From assembly GCF_028765575.1 (NCBI RefSeq), contig NZ_JARACO010000018.1, positions 1-64,000 on the forward strand: a stretch of DNA of 64,000 bases, in the 5' to 3' direction. Made by a program: the position numbers and the translations under genes. Below, piece by piece: positions 59,805 to 64,000 of the stretch (position 1 is its first letter; each line of letters starts with the position of its first letter). The notes beneath the pieces were generated by a model. It saw only the letters and a program-made list of their open reading frames with translations. It did no database searches and had not been told where the DNA came from. Source of the DNA: Aliivibrio sp. S3MY1 (lineage in GTDB: Bacteria > Pseudomonadota > Gammaproteobacteria > Enterobacterales > Vibrionaceae).

Positions 59805-60719
59805 ATGAATAAATTACTGATCATTTCAAAAGAAAAAGAGAAATACCTCTCACTTTTCAAGCTATCAGATCTTCCTGATCTCGAAATTTGTCACGATCTT
59901 AGAAAGGCTGACATTGTTCTTGCCGATCCACCACTCATTCTGGGTTTACTTAATCAATTTGAATCTGTTGACTGGATCCAATCTACCTTTGCAGGTATTG
60001 ATGCTTTAACCCATCCAGATTTACGACAAGACTACGATCTTACTAATGTAAAAGGGATCTTTGGTCAACCGCTCTCTGAGTATGTCTTGGGTTATTGCAT
60101 TCACTATTTTCGTCACTTTGCATTGTATGATCAGCAACAACAGCAAAAACAATGGCAACCTCATAGCTACTCATCACTCACCAATAAAGTTATGGTTATT
60201 CTAGGTACGGGATCGATTGGTTGCGCTCTTGCAAACACGGCGAAAGCATTAGGCTTTACTGCTTATGGTATCAATCGTTCAGGCATTCCACCCAAAGATT
60301 CTCCCTTTGAAAAAGTATTTCACATTACTGAAATGAGCAGTGCTTTTAAGCAAGCAGACGTGATTGTCAGTACTTTACCTAAAACAGAAAAAACCGTTGG
60401 CTTACTTAATATTGATACGTTAAACGACTGTAATGGCGCATTACTATTTAACGTTGGACGTGGTGATGTCATCGATAACTATGGCTTATTGCATGCCCTA
60501 GAGTCGCAATCCCTCTCCCATGCTTTTCTCGATGTATTTATTAACGAGCCCTTATCTCAAGAATGTCCCTATTGGCACCACCCTAACATCACAGTGACTC
60601 CGCATATTGCTGCAATCAGTTTTCCTGAGCAGGTTTTTGAGCAATTTACTGAGAATTACTTACGTTGGCGTGATGGGTTTTCATTATTGAACTTGGTGGA
60701 TTTTGATAAGGGTTATTAA
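59805..60719 (+). CDS. D-2-hydroxyacid dehydrogenase
   Basis: A 304-aa NAD(P)-dependent dehydrogenase of the 2-hydroxyacid family. The Rossmann motif VILGTGSIGCALANTAKALGF is near residues 129-149. The catalytic Arg lies in NVGRGDVID, Glu in INEPLSQECPYW and His in VTPHIAAIS. The closest class appears to be the glyoxylate/hydroxypyruvate reductase A-like group, judged by eye. ATG 59805 has AAGGAAGG before it, so the longer frame from 59769 is rejected. It lies divergently from yjaG, and is not at this place in E. coli. The physiological substrate is unknown. Confidence 0.87.
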   Translation: MNKLLIISKEKEKYLSLFKLSDLPDLEICHDLRKADIVLADPPLILGLLNQFESVDWIQSTFAGIDALTHPDLRQDYDLTNVKGIFGQPLSEYVLGYCIHYFRHFALYDQQQQQKQWQPHSYSSLTNKVMVILGTGSIGCALANTAKALGFTAYGINRSGIPPKDSPFEKVFHITEMSSAFKQADVIVSTLPKTEKTVGLLNIDTLNDCNGALLFNVGRGDVIDNYGLLHALESQSLSHAFLDVFINEPLSQECPYWHHPNITVTPHIAAISFPEQVFEQFTENYLRWRDGFSLLNLVDFDKGY

Positions 60720-60730
60720 GGCCATTTAGT

Positions 60731-60762
60731 AAAAAACAAAGCCTGTTTATTCGCAGGCTTCA
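60731..60762 (-). terminator. terminator of the TerB-like gene
   Basis: AAGCCTG (60739-60745) pairs with CAGGCTT (60754-60760). On the minus strand TTGTTTTTT follows. Confidence 0.7.
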
Positions 60763-60785
60763 ATATTCTATTAATTAAGGTTCAG

Positions 60786-61241
60786 CTACTGATGTTTTGG
60801 TGCAGCGGCAAGTTTTGCTCGTATAAACTCTAAATGATCAAGATAGATCAAATCAGAGACTTGGCGAATAACGGCCTCTTCCATCGGTTCAATAATGCCA
60901 TCGGCATACGCAACAGCCCACATCGCTTCGATTAAATCATAACGCTCACTTGGCATTAAGGCTCTCAGCTTAGTCGTAAACTCATATAAAGACGTCGACG
61001 CTTTACTTTTAGCTACCGCTTCAAGCAATAATTGCTGTGCTTGTTCTTCACTAATATCGAGCAGTTTTACCAATAACTGTAATTTCGCGCTATCTTCACG
61101 CTCATCACTTTGATGATCGGCACCCGATACTTCACAAAGTAATGAGGCCATTGCTAAATGCATCGAGGTCGTATCATTTGAGCCGCTTTCTGCCGCTTCA
61201 TTGATGACTTTTTTTAATAAGGTACGTAATTGTTTAAACAT
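60786..61241 (-). CDS. TerB-family protein
   Basis: A 151-aa all-alpha protein with the TerB fold: HLAMASLLCEVSGADHQSDERE near residues 28-49 and EAMWAVAYADGIIEPMEEAVIRQVSDLI near 104-131, the two acidic helix repeats of the family. TerB domains occur in tellurite-resistance operons, but no other ter gene is here, so a tellurite role is not supported. Function is unknown. It is on the same strand as hemE, whose end of transcription lies between them. Confidence 0.88.
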   Translation of the reverse strand: MFKQLRTLLKKVINEAAESGSNDTTSMHLAMASLLCEVSGADHQSDEREDSAKLQLLVKLLDISEEQAQQLLLEAVAKSKASTSLYEFTTKLRALMPSERYDLIEAMWAVAYADGIIEPMEEAVIRQVSDLIYLDHLEFIRAKLAAAPKHQ

Positions 61242-61301
61242 AACTGGCTCTTTATTGCTTTCATCTAATTTATGACCATAAAATTATAGCTCTGTTCCAA
61301 T

Positions 61302-61332
61302 AAAAAAGGAGACTACAATGAGTCTCCTTTCT
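61302..61332 (-). terminator. hemE terminator
   Basis: AAAGGAGACT (61305-61314) pairs with AGTCTCCTTT (61321-61330). On the minus strand TTTTTT follows. Confidence 0.8.
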
Positions 61333-61355
61333 ATCTAGGATCTTAAACTAAGATT

Positions 61356-62423
61356 TTATTTATGGTAAGGCTTAGATAAATCATGAACCGCTTCCACAAA
61401 TACACCTGCATTTTCTGGCGGAACGTCTAAGTGAATACCATGACCTAAGTTAAATACGTGACCTGTGCCTTCATTACCAAAACCTTCTAGAATAGTACCT
61501 ACTTCTTGGCGGATACGTTCAGGTTGTGCGTAAAGGATTGATGGATCCATATTACCTTGTAGAGCCACTTTATCACCAATGCGAGCTTTCGCATCTGCAA
61601 TATTGATTGTCCAATCAAGGCCTACGGCATCACAGCCTGTTGCTGCAATTGACTCTAACCACATACCACCATTCTTGGTGAATAGCGTTACTGGTACACG
61701 ACGGCCTTCATTTTCACGAATTAAGCCATCAACGATCTTATGCATGTACTGCAAAGAGAATTCGTTGTAATCACGAGGCGTTAATACACCACCCCATGTA
61801 TCAAATACCATCACTGATTGTGCACCCGCTTTAATTTGCGCGTTTAGGTATTCAATAACTGTATCAGCTAATTTATCTAGCAATAGGTGTAATGTTGCTG
61901 GCTCTGCATACATCATCTTTTTGATCTTAGTGAATGCTTTTGAGCTTCCACCTTCAACCATGTATGTCGCTAGTGTCCAAGGACTACCAGAAAAACCAAT
62001 CAGTGGCACTTCGCCTTTTAGATCTTTTCGGATCTGACGTACTGCATTCATTACGTATTGCAGCTCACCTTCAGGATCTGGAAGGCCTATTTTAGTTACG
62101 TCAGCTTTACAAGTAATTGGGCGTTCAAACTTAGGGCCTTCGCCTGTTTCAAAGTACAGACCTAAACCCATTGCATCAGGAATAGTCAGAATATCTGAAA
62201 ATAGAATCGCTGCATCTAAAGGAAAACGACGTAAAGGCTGAAGAGTCACTTCTGAAGCAAGCTCTGCATTTTTGCACAGAGACATGAAATCACCAGCTTC
62301 TGCTCGTGTCGCCTTGTACTCTGGAAGGTATCGACCTGCTTGGCGCATCATCCAAACGGGTGTGTAATCTACTGGTTGTTTTAATAACGCACGTAAATAG
62401 CGGTCATTTTTTAATTCTGTCAT
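61356..62423 (-). CDS. hemE: uroporphyrinogen decarboxylase
   Basis: Decarboxylates uroporphyrinogen III to coproporphyrinogen III in heme synthesis. The 355-aa protein (E. coli 354) has [16 protein letters not shown] near residues 21-36, [12 protein letters not shown] near 84-95, [17 protein letters not shown] near 141-157 and the C-terminal [16 protein letters not shown]. It follows nudC on the same strand, separated by about 106 bp, as in E. coli. Confidence 0.98.
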   Translation of the reverse strand: MTELKNDRYLRALLKQPVDYTPVWMMRQAGRYLPEYKATRAEAGDFMSLCKNAELASEVTLQPLRRFPLDAAILFSDILTIPDAMGLGLYFETGEGPKFERPITCKADVTKIGLPDPEGELQYVMNAVRQIRKDLKGEVPLIGFSGSPWTLATYMVEGGSSKAFTKIKKMMYAEPATLHLLLDKLADTVIEYLNAQIKAGAQSVMVFDTWGGVLTPRDYNEFSLQYMHKIVDGLIRENEGRRVPVTLFTKNGGMWLESIAATGCDAVGLDWTINIADAKARIGDKVALQGNMDPSILYAQPERIRQEVGTILEGFGNEGTGHVFNLGHGIHLDVPPENAGVFVEAVHDLSKPYHK

Positions 62424-62529
62424 GATCTTTCCTTATATTAGCTCCCGCTATTGTAGCACTCAATCTCGGGAACAAAAGCTTACCTTTGTTATCAAGATCA
62501 TATTTACTTAATCTTCTATTAAATGCGAA

Positions 62530-63309
62530 TTATTCAATTCTTTGCTGGGCTTCTATTTCGTCAAAGGTCGCTTCTATTAACGAACGAGCTATTGTGCCCT
62601 TTGGTGCTAACTCTGGCAGATTATCTTGATGGTACCAATCCGCTTTTATTAGCTCATTTTTATCTACTTTGATCTCTCCAGAGTCATAATCAGCCATATA
62701 GCCCATCATTAAACTGGAAGGAAAAGCCCATGGCTGACTACCAAAGTAGCGAATATTAGTGATGTTAATCCCCGTTTCTTCAAACACCTCACGCGCGACA
62801 GCCATCTCTAACGTTTCACCCACCTCAACAAAACCAGCAAGAACAGTGAATAATCCACCTTTATGTCGTTGGTGCTGCGCTAATAAAATGGTGTCATCTC
62901 GACGTACCGCAACAATAATTGAAGGAAAAATACGAGGGTAATGCAATTTTCTACATTCATTACATTGCATGGCAATTTGATTAAGGTTTAATTGCGTTCG
63001 GCCACCACATTGAGGGCAAAAGCGAAATTCACGAGCCATGAACCCATATTGAATCGCTTTACTTATCATTAGAAATAACGGTTCTTTGATCTGTAGTAGG
63101 TCTCTCAAGCTAGTATATTCAACGGTTTGATCTATGTGCTCATCATTGATCCACATCACAGGGAAACCGTCATAATCACCAATGCATACCGCTTGCTCAA
63201 AAGGTAAATTAAATTCAATGGCACTCCCGCAAGGAAGGTCACCGCCCTCTAGCCAAATTGCTGAATCATTTACGACACACCAGTACGCGTTTGTATGTTG
63301 GTTTAACAT
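62530..63309 (-). CDS. nudC: NAD(+) diphosphatase / NAD-capped RNA decapping enzyme NudC
   Basis: Nudix hydrolase that cleaves NADH and removes NAD caps from RNA. The 259-aa protein (E. coli 257) has the zinc ribbon CPQCGG...CNEC near residues 97-117 and the Nudix box [23 protein letters not shown] near 159-181, followed by the [15 protein letters not shown] motif. The frame is open to 63453, but similarity begins at ATG 63309 ([14 protein letters not shown]), so the start is set there; a weak GAGG lies 12 nt upstream. It is divergent from rsd. Confidence 0.93.
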   Translation of the reverse strand: MLNQHTNAYWCVVNDSAIWLEGGDLPCGSAIEFNLPFEQAVCIGDYDGFPVMWINDEHIDQTVEYTSLRDLLQIKEPLFLMISKAIQYGFMAREFRFCPQCGGRTQLNLNQIAMQCNECRKLHYPRIFPSIIVAVRRDDTILLAQHQRHKGGLFTVLAGFVEVGETLEMAVAREVFEETGINITNIRYFGSQPWAFPSSLMMGYMADYDSGEIKVDKNELIKADWYHQDNLPELAPKGTIARSLIEATFDEIEAQQRIE

Positions 63310-63469
63310 CTTTATCACAACCCTCTTGCAGCCATCAATATTTACTGGCAATCTTAAAGAACATAGTAATGAGTGTATACCCAACCGATCCTCTCTGAAA
63401 CTGTATTTTAATATGTTGGGTATAGATATAAGACGTTGGTTTATTGCTTGCAACTACAAGGATATCGTT

Positions 63470-63952
63470 ATGCTTACTAAACTAAATCAATTCCAAGAAC
63501 AATGGGGTGGGAATAACGATGTTATTGACCACTGGCTCTCTACTAGACAAGATTTGTTGGTTGAATACTGTAAATTAGCAGGGCTTCCACCATTTGAAAA
63601 TTCAGCGACCTCTCTGCCTTCTTTTTCTTCCATTCAAGACTTTACCCAGCATCTGATTGATTACATTTCAGAAGGACACTTTAAAATCTACAATATGGTT
63701 ATGGCAAAGTGGGATGCTACAGGATTCTCTCCAACTGAGGAAATGAGCCACTCCTACGCAAACATCACTAAAACGACGGATCCTATTCTTAATTTTACGG
63801 ATAAATATGCCAAGGAAGATGAAGAGCTTCTGCTAGTCGATTTTGATAACGATTTTTCAACTCTCGGTGAGATTATTGAAGCAAGATTTGAGTTGGAAGA
63901 TAGGCTTATAGAGCAAATATCAAGTAGCCTAGCACATCCTCCGGGGGCATAG
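63470..63952 (+). CDS. rsd: anti-sigma-70 factor Rsd
   Basis: Binds sigma-70 and shifts RNA polymerase towards alternative sigma factors in stationary phase. The 160-aa protein has the Rsd/AlgQ pattern (LDxLTERWGG-like start QFQEQWGGNNDVIDHWL near residues 7-23, LVEYCKLAG near 30-38, GHFKIYNMVM near 69-78). AAGGA lies 7 nt before ATG 63470; the longer frame from 63182 overlaps nudC and is rejected. In E. coli rsd is also next to nudC-hemE. Confidence 0.93.
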   Translation: MLTKLNQFQEQWGGNNDVIDHWLSTRQDLLVEYCKLAGLPPFENSATSLPSFSSIQDFTQHLIDYISEGHFKIYNMVMAKWDATGFSPTEEMSHSYANITKTTDPILNFTDKYAKEDEELLLVDFDNDFSTLGEIIEARFELEDRLIEQISSSLAHPPGA

Positions 63953-64000
63953 GATACATGGTGTGCGTATTTGCAAAAAATAGGATTTTCTTTGCTGTCT

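Noticed and set aside
60786-61241. Tellurite-resistance locus
   Set aside because: Only a TerB-type domain is present; no terA, C, D, E or Z gene is nearby.
63310-63453. Longer start of nudC
   Set aside because: The extra 48 residues are absent from known NudC proteins, and this stretch is the natural place for the divergent nudC/rsd promoters.

Overview
The window is a stretch of a gammaproteobacterial chromosome that looks like Aliivibrio/Vibrio, most probably the Aliivibrio fischeri group. This rests on low GC by eye, on gene order that mixes enterobacterial-type blocks with Vibrio-specific ones (CrbS/CrbR with a DUF4212/ActP-type symporter; fumarate reductase next to the EF-P genes), and on protein similarity judged from memory. 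No database search was possible. There are no IS elements, prophage, integrons or CRISPR arrays. Nearly all of the window is housekeeping core, with a few accessory insertions.

Layout. 1-565: minus-strand tRNA cluster (Gly, fMet, Gly and a degenerate Gly remnant) behind orn. 565-11.5 kb: orn, rsgA, psd, a chemoreceptor, epmA, frdABCD, efp, epmB. All three EF-P pathway genes seen here (ligase, target, aminomutase) surround the fumarate reductase operon. 11.6-16.6 kb: pfkA, fieF, cpxP, cpxRA, the same neighbourhood as in E. coli. 16.7-22.4 kb: trmL, cysE, gpsA, secB, a rhodanese, envC, fxsA, without grxC and gpmI at their usual places. 22.4-29.2 kb: aspA, a dcuA-type transporter, uspA-like, dsbD, nagB. 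29.3-34 kb: arsenate-resistance operon arsR-GAPDH-phosphatase-arsJ, divergent from a type II NADH dehydrogenase-like gene. 34-36.8 kb: glmS and a DeoR-type regulator. 37-47.1 kb: acetate-switch region with crbR, the two-subunit acetate symporter, crbS, an HcaT-like MFS permease and acs. 47.6-52.4 kb: aroQ, accBC, prmA, dusB-fis. 52.5-64 kb: an orphan coiled-coil protein, zntR, purHD, yjaH, hupA, a CNNM/CBS protein, yjaG, a 2-hydroxyacid dehydrogenase, terB-like, hemE, nudC, rsd.

How the genes work together. The frd operon, aspA and dcuA form an anaerobic fumarate-respiration set: aspartate to fumarate, C4-dicarboxylate exchange, fumarate reduction. FNR-like and CRP-like sites lie at the expected places. 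acs, the acetate symporter and CrbS/CrbR form the acetate-uptake set. A shared GACT-NN-AGTC-like palindrome upstream of crbR, the symporter operon and acs is a candidate CrbR operator. The ars operon couples a dedicated GAPDH to the ArsJ exporter, and its HCX5R phosphatase has no role that I know of.

The most interesting items are that phosphatase, the candidate CrbR regulon motif, the hupA terminator that abuts the yjaH start codon, and the nested palindromes between purH and purD. Start codons were corrected where a longer open frame was clearly not the gene start; each case is explained in its entry.
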